From NCBI GenBank assembly GCA_902559815.1, contig CACEJE010000008.1, positions 1-32,191 on the forward strand: DNA of 32,191 nt, read 5' to 3'. This document shows positions 11,533 through 22,941 of this stretch, piece after piece. Numbering within the stretch: the stretch's first letter is position 1; the number at the start of each line of letters is the position of its first letter. Below the pieces are notes generated by a model, which ran no database searches, was not told where the DNA came from, and worked only from the letters and a program-made list of their open reading frames with translations. The translations under genes were made by a program, and so were the position numbers. This DNA is from an uncultured Thiothrix sp. (GTDB lineage Bacteria > Pseudomonadota > Gammaproteobacteria > Poriferisulfidales > GCA-002705445).

Positions 11533-12313
11533 CTAAATTCTCTTTTTCTTCTTGAAAAGTATAAATTCTAGCCATTGGCTTTGCATGAATCAAATCAATA
11601 TCAGTAGTTATTTTAATATTATATGGTTTTCCTTGTTGAACTTCACATTCGAATCCTAATGTTTCTAATGCCTGACTTTCATCAGTTACACTGATATTAT
11701 TATCAATACAATATTTTAATGAATCAAATAATACATCAAATTTAAACATTTGAGGAGTCTGAGCAAGCCAAGCTTCACTTCGAGATTTTGTCTTTATAAT
11801 CTCATTTTTTTTATTAACTTTTTTTATTGTTTCAGATACAGGTATCGCCATAATGCAGGATTTGTTCAGTTTAATTGTGTTGCTAATAAATTTAGATATT
11901 TCGTTAAATCCTAAAATTGGTCTTGCTGCGTCATGAACTATAACCCAAACATCATTAATATCTTTATTATTTGATTTTTTAAAGTAGTTTAAGCCATTAA
12001 AAACAGTATTCTGTCTAGAATTTCCACCTTCATAAAGTTCAATTTTTTTATACTTTTTTGTAGCCTCTTTGTTAATTAAAATATTATCAATAGAATTCTG
12101 GTAATCAGATTTTTTAAACTCATTTGCATTATAACCAATAAATACTTGATCAATTGTATCTACGTTAACTATATTATTTATTGTTGCTTCAAGTACATTG
12201 AAACGTTTATTTAAATTTTGAAATAATTTATTTCCTTTTTTAAATCTAGAGCTATTTCCTGCTGCGGGAATTACACATAAAATTTTTATATCATTTTCAC
12301 TTTTTTCGCTCAT
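11525..12313 (-). CDS. ispD: 2-C-methyl-D-erythritol 4-phosphate cytidylyltransferase
   Basis: VIPAAGNSSRFKKGNKLF, GGNSRQNTVFNGL, VIVHDAARPIL, VTDESQALE; overlaps ispF. Confidence 0.96.
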   Translation of the reverse strand: MSEKSENDIKILCVIPAAGNSSRFKKGNKLFQNLNKRFNVLEATINNIVNVDTIDQVFIGYNANEFKKSDYQNSIDNILINKEATKKYKKIELYEGGNSRQNTVFNGLNYFKKSNNKDINDVWVIVHDAARPILGFNEISKFISNTIKLNKSCIMAIPVSETIKKVNKKNEIIKTKSRSEAWLAQTPQMFKFDVLFDSLKYCIDNNISVTDESQALETLGFECEVQQGKPYNIKITTDIDLIHAKPMARIYTFQEEKENLDD

Positions 12314-12320
12314 AAATAAA

Positions 12321-12590
12321 CTATTTTAGAATTTGATAAAAAGTTTCGTTTTCTTTAATTAAACCTAGCTCTTGTCTTGCCTTTTCTTCAATAACTTCTA
12401 AGCCAGTTTTTAAACTTCGTATCTCAGCCTGTAGAACCTTGATTTTTTCTTTAAACTTAATATTTTCATTTTGAATACTTATTACTTGTTTTTTTAATTC
12501 TTGATATTTAAAGAAGCTTGTGTTTCCAAATGAAAATTTATATAAAAGTACTATTAAAAAAAAAGATAATATAAGTATAATTTTATTCAT
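12321..12590 (-). CDS. ftsB: Cell division protein FtsB-like
   Basis: 89 aa, one N-terminal TM then coiled coil, [20 protein letters not shown]; canonical position between eno and ispD. Confidence 0.9.
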   Translation of the reverse strand: MNKIILILSFFLIVLLYKFSFGNTSFFKYQELKKQVISIQNENIKFKEKIKVLQAEIRSLKTGLEVIEEKARQELGLIKENETFYQILK

Positions 12591-13879
12591 TTATTTATAA
12601 TTTTATCAAAAATGGAACTTCCAGGATAACTAGATCTTTTTCCTAACTCCTCTTCTATTCTAATTAGTTGATTATATTTTGCCACCCTATCTGACCTGGA
12701 AAGTGATCCTGTTTTTATTTGTCCCGATGAATATGCCACAGATAAGTCGGCAATAAATGTATCTTCTGTCTCACCTGATCTATGCGAAACTACTGAGTTA
12801 TAGTTATTTTTTTGCGCCATATTAATTGCATTTATAGTTTCAGTAAGGGTGCCTATTTGATTTAATTTTATTAAAATTGCATTTGCAATACCTTTATCAA
12901 TTCCTTGTTGAAATACTTTAGGATTCGTAACAAATAAATCATCACCAACTAGTTGTACTTTTTTTCCTAGCTCTTTAGTTAGTAGCGACCAACCATCCCA
13001 ATCATTTTCATCTAAAGCATCTTCTATAGAAATAATTGGATAAGCTTCGGTCCAAGATTTTACTAATTCTATAAATTCTTCAGTAGAATAATTTTTATTT
13101 TCGGATAAAAGTTGGTATTTACCATTGTCATAAAATTCACTACTAGCAACATCTAACGCTAACATAATATCTTCACCAGGCTCATAACCAGCATTTTCAA
13201 TTGCTTGCATAATTACATCTAAAGCCTCTTTATTTGATGACAGATTTGGAGCATAGCCACCCTCATCACCAACAGTTGTAATGTAATTTTTACTTTCCAG
13301 TAATTTTCCAAGAGCTTGAAAAACCTCAACTCCATATCTAACCGCTTCCTTTATAGAATTAGCACCTACTGGCATTATCATAAATTCTTGAACATCAACA
13401 CTATTATTTGCGTGAGATCCACCATTTATTATATTCATCATTGGAACAGGCATTAAATATTTATCCATATAATTTATATGTTCAAACAAAGAAGTGCCAT
13501 TATGATTTGCGGCCGATTTAGAATTAGATAGAGAAACAGCTAAAATTGTATTTGCTCCAAAATTTGATTTATTATCTGTTCCATCAAGATCTAATAATAT
13601 TTTATCAACTAATTCTTGGTTATTCGAATCTACCCCCACTAATGCTTCCTGAATGGAAGTTTCAATCAATTTGACATTATTTAATACACCTTTGCCGTTA
13701 TATCTATTTGATTTAGAGTCTCTTAATTCTAATGCTTCTCTAGACCCCGTTGATGCTCCTGATGGGACCGCAGCCCTGCCTACGACTCCTGACTCAAGTG
13801 TTATCTCTGCTTCAAGAGTTGGATTTCCTCTTGAATCAATTATTTCTCTTGCTTTTATTTTTTTTATATTTGATTTCAT
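12587..13879 (-). CDS. eno: Enolase
   Basis: [74 protein letters not shown]. Confidence 0.99.
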   Translation of the reverse strand: MKSNIKKIKAREIIDSRGNPTLEAEITLESGVVGRAAVPSGASTGSREALELRDSKSNRYNGKGVLNNVKLIETSIQEALVGVDSNNQELVDKILLDLDGTDNKSNFGANTILAVSLSNSKSAANHNGTSLFEHINYMDKYLMPVPMMNIINGGSHANNSVDVQEFMIMPVGANSIKEAVRYGVEVFQALGKLLESKNYITTVGDEGGYAPNLSSNKEALDVIMQAIENAGYEPGEDIMLALDVASSEFYDNGKYQLLSENKNYSTEEFIELVKSWTEAYPIISIEDALDENDWDGWSLLTKELGKKVQLVGDDLFVTNPKVFQQGIDKGIANAILIKLNQIGTLTETINAINMAQKNNYNSVVSHRSGETEDTFIADLSVAYSSGQIKTGSLSRSDRVAKYNQLIRIEEELGKRSSYPGSSIFDKIINK

Positions 13880-13882
13880 TTT

Positions 13883-14695
13883 TTATTCTTTTGTAATTTG
13901 ATCAATTTTTTTTAATTTTATTAGTAAATTTTCTAATGCATTTAAAGGAATAGAATTCATTCCGTCACTTAAAGCCTCTTTTGGATTTGGATGAGTTTCC
14001 ATAAAAATCCCTGAGATACCAACAGACATTGCTGCTTTTGCTAATGGTTCTATAAATTCACTTTGACCACCTGAACTATTTTTATTAAATCCTGGTAGTT
14101 GAGTTGAATGAGTTGCGTCAAAAATAACTGGGCATCCTGTGTCTCTCATAATAATTAATGACCTCATATCAGATATTAAATTATTATATCCAAAACTAAA
14201 ACCTCTTTCACATACAAGTATGTCTTTATTGCCAGTAGATTTAGCTTTTTCTACAACACTGCTCATCTCCCAAGGTGATAAGAACTGGCCTTTTTTTATA
14301 TTCACTGGTAAATTATATGAAGCAACTTTTTTTATAAAGTTTGTTTGTCTGCACAAAAATGCTGGTGTTTGTAATACATCAGCTATTTCTGAAATTTCAT
14401 CTAAGGGAGAGTCTTCATGAACATCTGTTAATATGTGCACGTCTAGTTCTTTTTTTATTTTATTTAGAATTTCTAAACCTTTTGTGTAACCAACTCCTCT
14501 ATATGAATTATGAGATGTCCTGTTTGCTTTATCTAGAGAAGACTTATATATGAAAGGTATTTTAAGTTTATCAGTAACCTCTTTTAACTTTTCAGCAGTT
14601 TTTAAATTCAATTCTTCATTCTCAATAACACAGGGGCCCGATATAAGAAAAAAAGTATTATTTCTATTTAAATTAAAATCAAAATTATTTTTCAT
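13883..14695 (-). CDS. kdsA: 3-deoxy-D-manno-octulosonate 8-phosphate synthase, apparently metal-dependent class
   Basis: [77 protein letters not shown]. Confidence 0.95.
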   Translation of the reverse strand: MKNNFDFNLNRNNTFFLISGPCVIENEELNLKTAEKLKEVTDKLKIPFIYKSSLDKANRTSHNSYRGVGYTKGLEILNKIKKELDVHILTDVHEDSPLDEISEIADVLQTPAFLCRQTNFIKKVASYNLPVNIKKGQFLSPWEMSSVVEKAKSTGNKDILVCERGFSFGYNNLISDMRSLIIMRDTGCPVIFDATHSTQLPGFNKNSSGGQSEFIEPLAKAAMSVGISGIFMETHPNPKEALSDGMNSIPLNALENLLIKLKKIDQITKE

Positions 14696-16311
14696 TTAAT
14701 ATCCTTAGCTGCGCTAATAAATGCTTTAAATAATGGATGACCATCTATAGGTTTTGATGTAAATTCTGGATGGAATTGACAACCTAAAAACCAAGGGTGA
14801 TCTTTTAATTCTATAACTTCAACCAAAGTTCCATCAACAGATCTTCCGGATAAAATTAAACCATTCTCTTCTAATATACTTTTGTATTCATTATTAAATT
14901 CATATCGATGACGATGTCTTTCAAAGATTGAATCTAATTTATAAGCGTTATAAACATTAGATTCTTTTTTAAGTTTACATTCCTGTTCTCCTAATCTCAT
15001 AGTTCCGCCTATGTTTGAATTTTTATCCCGATATTCAATTGATCCTTTTTGGTCTAACCACTCTTCAATTAATCCTATTACAGGATAATGTGTTTTTATA
15101 TTAAATTCTGTACTATTTGCATCTTTTAAATTACAAACATTTCTTGCGAATTCTATAACTGCCGCCTGCATGCCAAGACATATTCCTAGAAAAGGAATCT
15201 TTTTCTCACGCGCAAAATTAATTGCATTAATTTTTCCTTCAATTCCTCTTGGCCCAAATCCACCAGGAACAATTATACCATTTGTGTCTTTTAATTGAGA
15301 GAAATCATTTCCTTCTAGCGATTCAGAATCTACATAAAGTATATCTATATTTACACCACAGTATACTCCGGCATGTTTTATAGCTTCGTTTAAAGATTTA
15401 TACGACTCTGAATAATTACCATATTTAGCAATTATTGAAATTTTTATATTACCTTTTGCATCACTTCTTTTATGTTTATAGTTTTCCCAGTCAGTTAATG
15501 ATTTCGGTTTACAAGATAAATTTAATTTTTCAACAATAATATTGTCTAACCCTTGCTCATTTAATACTAGTGGTACTTCGTAGATATCGTCGACATCAAT
15601 GGAATTAATAACTGCTTTTGCTTCAACATTTGTAAATAGTGCAATTTTCTTTTTATCTTTATCACTAATTTTTTTTTCAGACCTACAAATTAAAATATCG
15701 GGCTGTATTCCTATTGATCTTAATTCTTTAACTGAATGTTGGGTTGGCTTTGTTTTGATTTCATTTGCTGCTTTAATATATGGTACTAAAGTTAAATGCA
15801 TATATGTAACAATATCTTTGCCTAACTCAACACCCATTTGTCTTATTGACTCAATAAATGGTAAAGATTCAATGTCGCCAACTGTACCACCTATTTCAAC
15901 TATACAAACATCTTTTTTGAATGATCCTTTTTTAATATTTAAAATAATTTCGTCGGTAATATGTGGAATTACCTGAACAGTACTTCCTAAATATTCTCCT
16001 TTCCTTTCCCTTTTTAAAACAGAATCATATATCTGGCCGGTAGTATAATTACTAGACTTACTAGTTTTATAACTAATAAAACGCTCATAGTGGCCTAAAT
16101 CTAAATCTGTTTCTGCGCCATCATAGGTTACAAAGACTTCACCATGCTGAGATGGACTCATTGTGCCAGGATCAACATTTATGTATGGATCAAGTTTAAT
16201 GACTGAGACACTTAAATTTCTAGATTCTAAAATTGATCCAAGAGATGCAGCAACTATCCCCTTTCCAAGAGATGAAACAACGCCACCTGTAATAAATATA
16301 TATTTAGTCAC
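14692..16311 (-). CDS. pyrG: CTP synthase
   Basis: [46 protein letters not shown], glutamine amidotransferase [20 protein letters not shown]. Confidence 0.99.
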   Translation of the reverse strand: MTKYIFITGGVVSSLGKGIVAASLGSILESRNLSVSVIKLDPYINVDPGTMSPSQHGEVFVTYDGAETDLDLGHYERFISYKTSKSSNYTTGQIYDSVLKRERKGEYLGSTVQVIPHITDEIILNIKKGSFKKDVCIVEIGGTVGDIESLPFIESIRQMGVELGKDIVTYMHLTLVPYIKAANEIKTKPTQHSVKELRSIGIQPDILICRSEKKISDKDKKKIALFTNVEAKAVINSIDVDDIYEVPLVLNEQGLDNIIVEKLNLSCKPKSLTDWENYKHKRSDAKGNIKISIIAKYGNYSESYKSLNEAIKHAGVYCGVNIDILYVDSESLEGNDFSQLKDTNGIIVPGGFGPRGIEGKINAINFAREKKIPFLGICLGMQAAVIEFARNVCNLKDANSTEFNIKTHYPVIGLIEEWLDQKGSIEYRDKNSNIGGTMRLGEQECKLKKESNVYNAYKLDSIFERHRHRYEFNNEYKSILEENGLILSGRSVDGTLVEVIELKDHPWFLGCQFHPEFTSKPIDGHPLFKAFISAAKDIK

Positions 16312-16448
16312 ACTTTAAAAAAGTTATGTAAGACGGGAATATAGTTTAACAAATATAATTATATTCTACAATTTTATACGAGAAATTAATAATTCCAAAA
16401 AACATTCATATGTAATATTATATTTTATTTAACAGAAAGGAATATTCA

Positions 16449-16640
16449 ATGTTTTGCATAAATGTAGGAAAATTTGAAAGGTTAATTAGAGTGCTTGCTG
16501 GTTTTGTAATACTCTATATTGGGGTTTTATCTCAAGTCGAGCCTAAATTTTGGGGTTATATAGGATTTATTCCTATAATCACTGGAGTTTTAGGGTGGTG
16601 CCCAGTTTATTTGCCTTTTAAAATAAATACAAATAAATAA
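16449..16640 (+). CDS. Small membrane protein, DUF2892/YgaP transmembrane-domain-like
   Basis: MFCINVGKFERLIRVLAGFVILYIGVLSQVEPKFWGYIGFIPIITGVLGWCPVYLPFKINTNK; NVGxxxRxIR start, two TM segments, GWCPxY end; purine-rich aaagga upstream of ATG. Confidence 0.82.
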   Translation: MFCINVGKFERLIRVLAGFVILYIGVLSQVEPKFWGYIGFIPIITGVLGWCPVYLPFKINTNK

Positions 16641-16650
16641 TAAAAAAGTA

Positions 16651-17919
16651 TTAGTCCCAAACAATTTCAAGATTTTGATTAATATATATTAATAGTGTCC
16701 TTTCGCGATTCCAAGGTGAGATTTTTCTCTCTCTCATATATTCTTTTAAACTTTTTTTTGGGCTAAACATTATATTTTGTCCACTTTTTCTAAATTTAAC
16801 TTCAACGTCATTATTTATACTTCGTCCACACTTATTTTCTAAGTCCTTCCAGCTAAGATTGATATTTAAATTTGGAATAATTAGATTTTCATTAAACTTC
16901 CATTTATAAATTTCCGATGGGTTATGTTTTTTTAAAGGTTTCATAATTTCAAGATAGTTGTCATATCTCCTAATCTCAAAATCCTTACAATTAAAAAAAG
17001 GATTTTTATCATCACCTGCATTTAATATATTCAAACAAATGGATTTGATTTGTTCTGTAGACGGCATTCTATAGCCATTCTTTTTTATCCAATATCTTAA
17101 AATATTATTTAATCTATAATCTTGAAGATCTTTTATATTTTTTTTTATCTTATTTAAATCTTTGCAAGCATATTTCTGCATATCTATTTCTGCTAGGTCT
17201 TCGCTCAATTTTTTTGTGTTCGCCAAATTAAATGAAGCTCTAGTGATCGTGGATGAACAACTTGGCCATTTTTCTTTTATAACTGGAATAATATTTTTTC
17301 TAATATAATTTCTTGAAAACTTAGTATCAGTATTTGATGGGTCATTTATATATTTTAGTTCTATAAAATTAACAATATCCAGAAGTGTACTTTTATTGAT
17401 ATTTAAAAAAGGCCTAACGTGATAACCGCCCGGAATTTCTTTTATTAACGGCATTGCACTCAGACCTGCTACACCTGCACCTCTAAAAAGCTGATATAAT
17501 AATGTTTCTGCTTGATCTTCAGCATGATGAGCTGTCAGCATCAATGTTTTTTTATTCATTGCTGAATAAATAGCCTTATATCTCTCCTGTCTTGCTCTTT
17601 CTTCAATACTTTCATTTTTTTTTAAAATAATTTTTATATCTTTTATATCTAAATGAATATTTTGATTAATGCAAAATTCTTTACAATGTTTTTCCCATTC
17701 TTTTGAATGCTTGCTTAGATTGTGATTTACGTGAATAGCTTTTAGATTGATCTTTATTTTTTTTGATAATTTTTGCGTAAAATATAATAGAGCTGTAGAA
17801 TCTATCCCTCCACTATATGCAACAAGAAGTTCATTGAAATCTTTTTTATTTATATGTGTAGCTATTGTAGATTCAAAAAGTGAGAAAAGGTTCTCGAAAT
17901 CAAAATCTGATGTCTCCAT
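16651..17919 (-). CDS. tilS: tRNA(Ile)-lysidine synthetase
   Basis: LLVAYSGGIDSTALLYF PP-loop, AIHVNHNLSKHSKEWEKHCKEFC, LTAHHAEDQAETLLYQLFRGAGVAGLSAM. Confidence 0.97.
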   Translation of the reverse strand: METSDFDFENLFSLFESTIATHINKKDFNELLVAYSGGIDSTALLYFTQKLSKKIKINLKAIHVNHNLSKHSKEWEKHCKEFCINQNIHLDIKDIKIILKKNESIEERARQERYKAIYSAMNKKTLMLTAHHAEDQAETLLYQLFRGAGVAGLSAMPLIKEIPGGYHVRPFLNINKSTLLDIVNFIELKYINDPSNTDTKFSRNYIRKNIIPVIKEKWPSCSSTITRASFNLANTKKLSEDLAEIDMQKYACKDLNKIKKNIKDLQDYRLNNILRYWIKKNGYRMPSTEQIKSICLNILNAGDDKNPFFNCKDFEIRRYDNYLEIMKPLKKHNPSEIYKWKFNENLIIPNLNINLSWKDLENKCGRSINNDVEVKFRKSGQNIMFSPKKSLKEYMRERKISPWNRERTLLIYINQNLEIVWD

Positions 17920-17920
17920 T

Positions 17921-18865
17921 TTATTCCGTGTAATATCCTACTGAAGATAATTTATCTTTTCTATTTTTTATTAATGTTCTTGAATCCATATTAAAATAAA
18001 TTGATAGATTTTTAGAAATTGATTGTGAAATTTCTTTAGTGACTTGAGATGAATTCCTATGTGCTCCCCCTAAAGGCTCTGGTATTAGCTCATCAATTAA
18101 TTTTAATTTTAATAAATTATCTGCTGTAATACACATTGCCTCAGCAGCTATATTTGCATTATCTGGAGATTTCCATAATATTGACGCGCAACCCTCTGGC
18201 GATATAACAGAATAAACACTGTATTCAAGCATTACTAAATGATCGCAAACACCAATTGCCAATGCACCTCCAGAACCTCCTTCACCTATAACATAAGATA
18301 AAATTGGTACAGAAATGTCTGACATCTCAAGAAGATTATTGGCGATTGCTTCACTTTGCCCTCTTTCTTCGGCGTCAATTCCTGGATATGCTCCAGGAGT
18401 ATCAATGAATGTTATAATTGGCATATTAAATCTTTCAGCAAGCTTCATAATTCTTAAGGCCTTCCTAAAGCCTTCTGGTTTTGCCATACCAAAGTTTCTT
18501 TTTATTTTATCGTTTGTACCTCTTCCTTTTTGATGACCAACTACAGCAACAGATATATCCTCAAATTGTGCAATTCCAGATATTATGGCGTGGTCATCAG
18601 CATATGCTCTGTCACCATGAAGTTCATGGAAATTTTTAAAAATACTATTAATATAGTCAATTGTATAAGGTCTATCAGGATGTCTTGCAATTTGAGTAAT
18701 TTGCCAAGGTGTTAACTTACTATATATATCTTTAATTAAAATGTTGCATTTTTTTTGCAAAACATTAATTTCTTCAACAATATTTACTTGGCCATCAGAA
18801 CCAAGATTTCTTAATTCTTCGATTTTATTTTCTAAATTTTTTATAGGCTTTTCGAATTCCAACAT
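17921..18865 (-). CDS. accA: Acetyl-CoA carboxylase carboxyltransferase subunit alpha
   Basis: TPWQITQIARHPDRPYTIDYI, HGDRAYADDHAIISG, FNMPIITFIDTPGAYPGIDAEERGQSEAIA, GEGGSGGALAIG. Confidence 0.98.
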   Translation of the reverse strand: MLEFEKPIKNLENKIEELRNLGSDGQVNIVEEINVLQKKCNILIKDIYSKLTPWQITQIARHPDRPYTIDYINSIFKNFHELHGDRAYADDHAIISGIAQFEDISVAVVGHQKGRGTNDKIKRNFGMAKPEGFRKALRIMKLAERFNMPIITFIDTPGAYPGIDAEERGQSEAIANNLLEMSDISVPILSYVIGEGGSGGALAIGVCDHLVMLEYSVYSVISPEGCASILWKSPDNANIAAEAMCITADNLLKLKLIDELIPEPLGGAHRNSSQVTKEISQSISKNLSIYFNMDSRTLIKNRKDKLSSVGYYTE

Positions 18866-18881
18866 AACGGTCCTCGTCTAA

Positions 18882-21800
18882 TCAAACTGATGAATACAAT
18901 AATTCCAAGTTTTCAACACAATCTAAATCTCTCAATTCTGTAATTATATCATTAGTTGGGGAAATTTTATAATTTTCGCCTAGAACTAATGATTTTGTTA
19001 TATTATCAACCGTATAGTCAATCCTAACAAGACAATTACCATCGTTTTTTGAATTAAAAAAGGATTCTAATTTTTTTACTAAAATTGATGAATCTTTTTC
19101 ATCAGTAACTTTGATTTTGATTCCTGTTGAAAATAAAATCCTTGCGTTTTCAATTGAATTAATAGATTTAGCTCTAAAACTTAACCTGTTTGTGTATTCG
19201 TCCATTCTAAGCATACCTTCAATAATTACAATATCATCTCTACTGATTGTTTCATTTAAAAGATTATTATTAGCAATTACATCAATATTATCGGTATCAT
19301 CCCCAAGATTAATTTGTGCAAGCTTTTCCTTAGTACTTGTTGTTCTAATTCTAATACTGTTAATTACTCCCGCTATTTTATATAAGCTACCTTTTTTATT
19401 TTTATTAAACTTATTTTTAATTGTAAGTAAATCATTATTAACTATATTTCTTAATTCTTTTTTAAATTCGGTAATTGGATGACCGCTTAAATAAAATCCC
19501 AAAACATCTCTTTCATATGTTAATTTTTTTAAATTTGACCATTCTTCAATATTTTTATCATTTTTTTTGTTAACAGTTTTTTCTGAAAATCCGAATATAT
19601 CTATTTGTCCTTGCTGGATATTTTTTGTATTTTGCTCAGCTAATTTCATTGACTTTGGATACATAGAATATAGAGACGATCTTGTTTCTTGAAAAACATC
19701 TAATGAGCCTGATTTTATAAGGGCCTCTATTACTCTTTTATTAATCTTGGTTGTGCCACACCTTTTCAAAAAATCGTCTAAACTGTTATAACTTCCATTT
19801 TTATTTCTCTCGTTAATAATAATTTCTATAATTGACGACCCAACACCTTTTATTGCGCCCAGACCATATGAAATCTCATTATCATTTGTAACATCAAATG
19901 TATAATTTGACTCATTTATATTTGGCGCTTTCAAGTTAATATTCATATATTCACACTCTTTTACAAACTTTACTACTTTGTCGGTATTATCCATATCGCT
20001 TGATAAAACTGCTGCAATAAAAGGTTCTTTATAATGAGTTTTTAAGAAAGCAGTTTGATATGCTAGTAGAGCATATGCAACTGAATGAGATTTATTAAAA
20101 CCATAACCAGCAAATTTTTCCATTAGATCAAAAATATATTCTGCCTGCTTTTTTTCTATATTATTTTTTAAGGCACCATTAACGAATATTTCTCTTTGTT
20201 GTTGCATTTCTTCATATTTCTTTTTCCCCATAGCTCTTCGTAATATATCAGCCGAACCTAAACTATACCCAGCTAAAACTTGTGCGATTTTCATAACTTG
20301 TTCTTGATAAAGTATAACTCCGTAAGTTGGCTTTAAAACATCCATTATTAATGGGTGTAAATATTCAACATTTGCACCATTTTTTCTATCTATAAAATCA
20401 TCAACCATACCTGATTGAAGCGGCCCTGGTCTATATAGAGCAACTAATGCTACTAGGTCATCGAATTTATCAGGTTTAAGTCTTTTTATAATATCCTTTA
20501 GTCCCCTAGATTCTAATTGAAAAACCCCATTTGTTTTTTGTTTTCTTAAAAGATCAAAAGTATCACTGTCGTTAAGGGGAATATTATCTAGTATAAATTC
20601 TTCCGAGTTTTTTTGATTTATAATTTTTATCGTATTCTCAATAACAGTTAATGTTCTTAACCCTAAAAAATCGAATTTAATTAATCCAATTTCTTCAACA
20701 TCATCTTTATCTAATTGGGTTAGTAATGAACTATCGTGGGCATCTTTGTACAAAGGTGTATAGTTTATTAGTTTTTTTGGTGAAATTACAATTCCACCCG
20801 CGTGTGTTCCAGCATTTCGAGGTAATCCTTCTAAAATCATAGCCATATCAATTATTTCTTTCACATCATCATCACTTTCATAAAGTTTTTTTAATTCTTG
20901 ATCCTCAAGTGCATTTTTTAGAGTTATACCTATTTCAAAAGGAATTAATTTGGCGATCTGATCTACAAATGGATAGGGGTATTGCAAAACTCTCCCAACA
21001 TCCCTTACTACAGCTTTTGCAGCCATAGTTCCATATGTAATTATTTGACTTACTTTATCTCGTCCATATTTTTTTGATACGTAGTCAATTACACTATCTC
21101 TTTTATCCATACAAAAATCTATATCAAAATCTGGAAGAGATACTCTTTCTGGATTTAAAAACCTCTCAAATAGTAGATCATATTTTATTGGATCAATATT
21201 AGTTATATTTAAAACATAAGCTACGAGTGATCCTGCTCCAGATCCTCTTCCTGGTCCGACAGGTATATTATTTTTTTTCGCCCACATGACAAAATCAGAG
21301 ACTATAAGAAAGTATCCTGCATAACCCATCTTTAAAATTACATCCATTTCAAGCTTAATACGATTTGTGTATGGCTCTTGATTAACTATATTTTTTTCAG
21401 ATAATTTATATTTTAAACTTTGCATAACTAAGGAATTAAAATATTCATTTTCTTTTTGTCCGTTATCTAAAGGAAAAATTGGCATCGCTATTTCACCTAA
21501 AGAAAGTTGCAAATTACATCTTTTAGCAATCTCATATGAATTTTCGATAGCTGAGGGGATGTCATAAAATAACTCTTTCATCTCTTCGCTAGATTTTAAA
21601 TATTGATTTTTATTATAGTTACTTTTTCTTTTTTCATCTTTTAAATATGTTCCGTCATTTATACAAACTCTTACTTCGTGAGCCTGAAAATCTTTTTTTT
21701 CAAGAAATCTTGCATCATTTGAAGCAACTAAAGGTAATGAATACTTTTCTGCGAGTTCTATCACATGCGAATTATATTCATCCTCAAAGTCTTTCCCAGT

Positions 21801-22313
21801 CCTTGTAATTTCAATATAATAATTATTTGAAAAATTCTTTTTCCAGTAATTTATTTTTTTTTCAATGAGTTCTTTTTTATTAGACCTTATTGCTTCTGCT
21901 AAATCACCGTGAATTCCTCCTGATAAAACAATTAGTCCATCAGATCTTTCGGCAAGCTGCTCCATTGTGATATAAAAATTATTGTTTACGTCAAGATTTA
22001 CATATGAGTTTGTAATAATATTGCTTAAGTTGATAAACCCATCTCTATTTTTGCATAACAAAACTACCTTATTAAATACTTTATCGTTCAAATCACTTTG
22101 AATGCTTACTTCAATACCTATTATCGGCTTTATGCCATTTTTAATTGAAAGCTTATAAAATTTAACTAAAGAAAATATATTATTAAAATCTGTTATTGCG
22201 ATAGATGGGTATTTATTTGTCACAGCGTGATCAATCAAATCGTTAACTCTTATTAGACTGTCTGATATTGAGTATTCACTGTGTAAATGTAAATGTATAA
22301 AGTTATTTGTCAT
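18882..22313 (-). CDS. dnaE: DNA polymerase III subunit alpha
   Basis: PHP domain FIHLHLHSEYSISDSLIRV, GPGRGSGAGSLVAYVLNITNIDPIKYDLLFERFLNPERVSLPDFDIDFC, VALYRPGPLQSGMVDDFI, FNKSHSVAYALLAYQTAFLK. Confidence 0.99.
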   Translation of the reverse strand: MTNNFIHLHLHSEYSISDSLIRVNDLIDHAVTNKYPSIAITDFNNIFSLVKFYKLSIKNGIKPIIGIEVSIQSDLNDKVFNKVVLLCKNRDGFINLSNIITNSYVNLDVNNNFYITMEQLAERSDGLIVLSGGIHGDLAEAIRSNKKELIEKKINYWKKNFSNNYYIEITRTGKDFEDEYNSHVIELAEKYSLPLVASNDARFLEKKDFQAHEVRVCINDGTYLKDEKRKSNYNKNQYLKSSEEMKELFYDIPSAIENSYEIAKRCNLQLSLGEIAMPIFPLDNGQKENEYFNSLVMQSLKYKLSEKNIVNQEPYTNRIKLEMDVILKMGYAGYFLIVSDFVMWAKKNNIPVGPGRGSGAGSLVAYVLNITNIDPIKYDLLFERFLNPERVSLPDFDIDFCMDKRDSVIDYVSKKYGRDKVSQIITYGTMAAKAVVRDVGRVLQYPYPFVDQIAKLIPFEIGITLKNALEDQELKKLYESDDDVKEIIDMAMILEGLPRNAGTHAGGIVISPKKLINYTPLYKDAHDSSLLTQLDKDDVEEIGLIKFDFLGLRTLTVIENTIKIINQKNSEEFILDNIPLNDSDTFDLLRKQKTNGVFQLESRGLKDIIKRLKPDKFDDLVALVALYRPGPLQSGMVDDFIDRKNGANVEYLHPLIMDVLKPTYGVILYQEQVMKIAQVLAGYSLGSADILRRAMGKKKYEEMQQQREIFVNGALKNNIEKKQAEYIFDLMEKFAGYGFNKSHSVAYALLAYQTAFLKTHYKEPFIAAVLSSDMDNTDKVVKFVKECEYMNINLKAPNINESNYTFDVTNDNEISYGLGAIKGVGSSIIEIIINERNKNGSYNSLDDFLKRCGTTKINKRVIEALIKSGSLDVFQETRSSLYSMYPKSMKLAEQNTKNIQQGQIDIFGFSEKTVNKKNDKNIEEWSNLKKLTYERDVLGFYLSGHPITEFKKELRNIVNNDLLTIKNKFNKNKKGSLYKIAGVINSIRIRTTSTKEKLAQINLGDDTDNIDVIANNNLLNETISRDDIVIIEGMLRMDEYTNRLSFRAKSINSIENARILFSTGIKIKVTDEKDSSILVKKLESFFNSKNDGNCLVRIDYTVDNITKSLVLGENYKISPTNDIITELRDLDCVENLELLYSSV

Positions 22314-22876
22314 AATAGCGATATCGGTTTAAATGTTTTTCTATGATATTTGCATATTCCATATTTTTTTATCATTTCTATATGTTTTTTCGTTGGATAT
22401 CCTTTGTGTTTTTTAAAATCATATTCTGGATATTCTCTATCAATTTCAATCATAATTTTATCCCTTGTTACCTTTGCTACTATTGATGCTGCACTTATAA
22501 TAGGCACCAATCGATCGCCGTGCTTTATTGTAATGCAATTTGCATCAATGTGCGGGGCAAAGAGGCCATCTACGTAAACTTTGCAATCATTGCAATTAAT
22601 AGCATCAAATGACTTCTTCATAGCTTTTAATGTAGCATTATGTATATTTAATTTATCAATTTCATTAGAACTTACTATCCCAACACTATATTTTAAAGCA
22701 TTTTGTAAAATTTCTTCATAAAGTATTTGTCTCATATTCTGACTAATTTGTTTTGAGTCGTTAATTTTTTCAGATAGATATTTTTCTTCTATTATAACTG
22801 AAGCAGCAACAACAGGACCAGCTAATGGCCCCCTTCCTGCCTCATCAATTCCAACAATTGTATATTTTTTTTCCAT
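22310..22876 (-). CDS. rnhB: Ribonuclease HII
   Basis: VGIDEAGRGPLAGPVVAASVI, SAASIVAKVTRDKIM, YPEYDFKKHKGYPTKKH. Confidence 0.98.
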   Translation of the reverse strand: MEKKYTIVGIDEAGRGPLAGPVVAASVIIEEKYLSEKINDSKQISQNMRQILYEEILQNALKYSVGIVSSNEIDKLNIHNATLKAMKKSFDAINCNDCKVYVDGLFAPHIDANCITIKHGDRLVPIISAASIVAKVTRDKIMIEIDREYPEYDFKKHKGYPTKKHIEMIKKYGICKYHRKTFKPISLL

Positions 22877-22941
22877 AAACTAGATTATAATATCTTTAAA
22901 TATCATACATCAGTAAACTAATTTGAAAAATATATTTTATT
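22877..22941. promoter_or_regulatory. 65-bp divergent intergenic region between rnhB and gnnA-like gene; candidate promoter
   Basis: Only divergent gap in this block; contains plus-strand TATAAT at 22886-22891 upstream of the start at 22942; no convincing -35 seen. Confidence 0.35.

Noticed and set aside
15599-15976. 125-aa plus-strand ORF antisense to pyrG
   Set aside because: Entirely within the strongly conserved pyrG gene on the opposite strand; no recognisable motif; typical antisense open frame.
19111-19482. 123-aa hydrophobic plus-strand ORF antisense to dnaE
   Set aside because: Lies inside dnaE; low-complexity Leu/Ile/Ser composition expected from antisense of AT-rich Lys/Asn codons.
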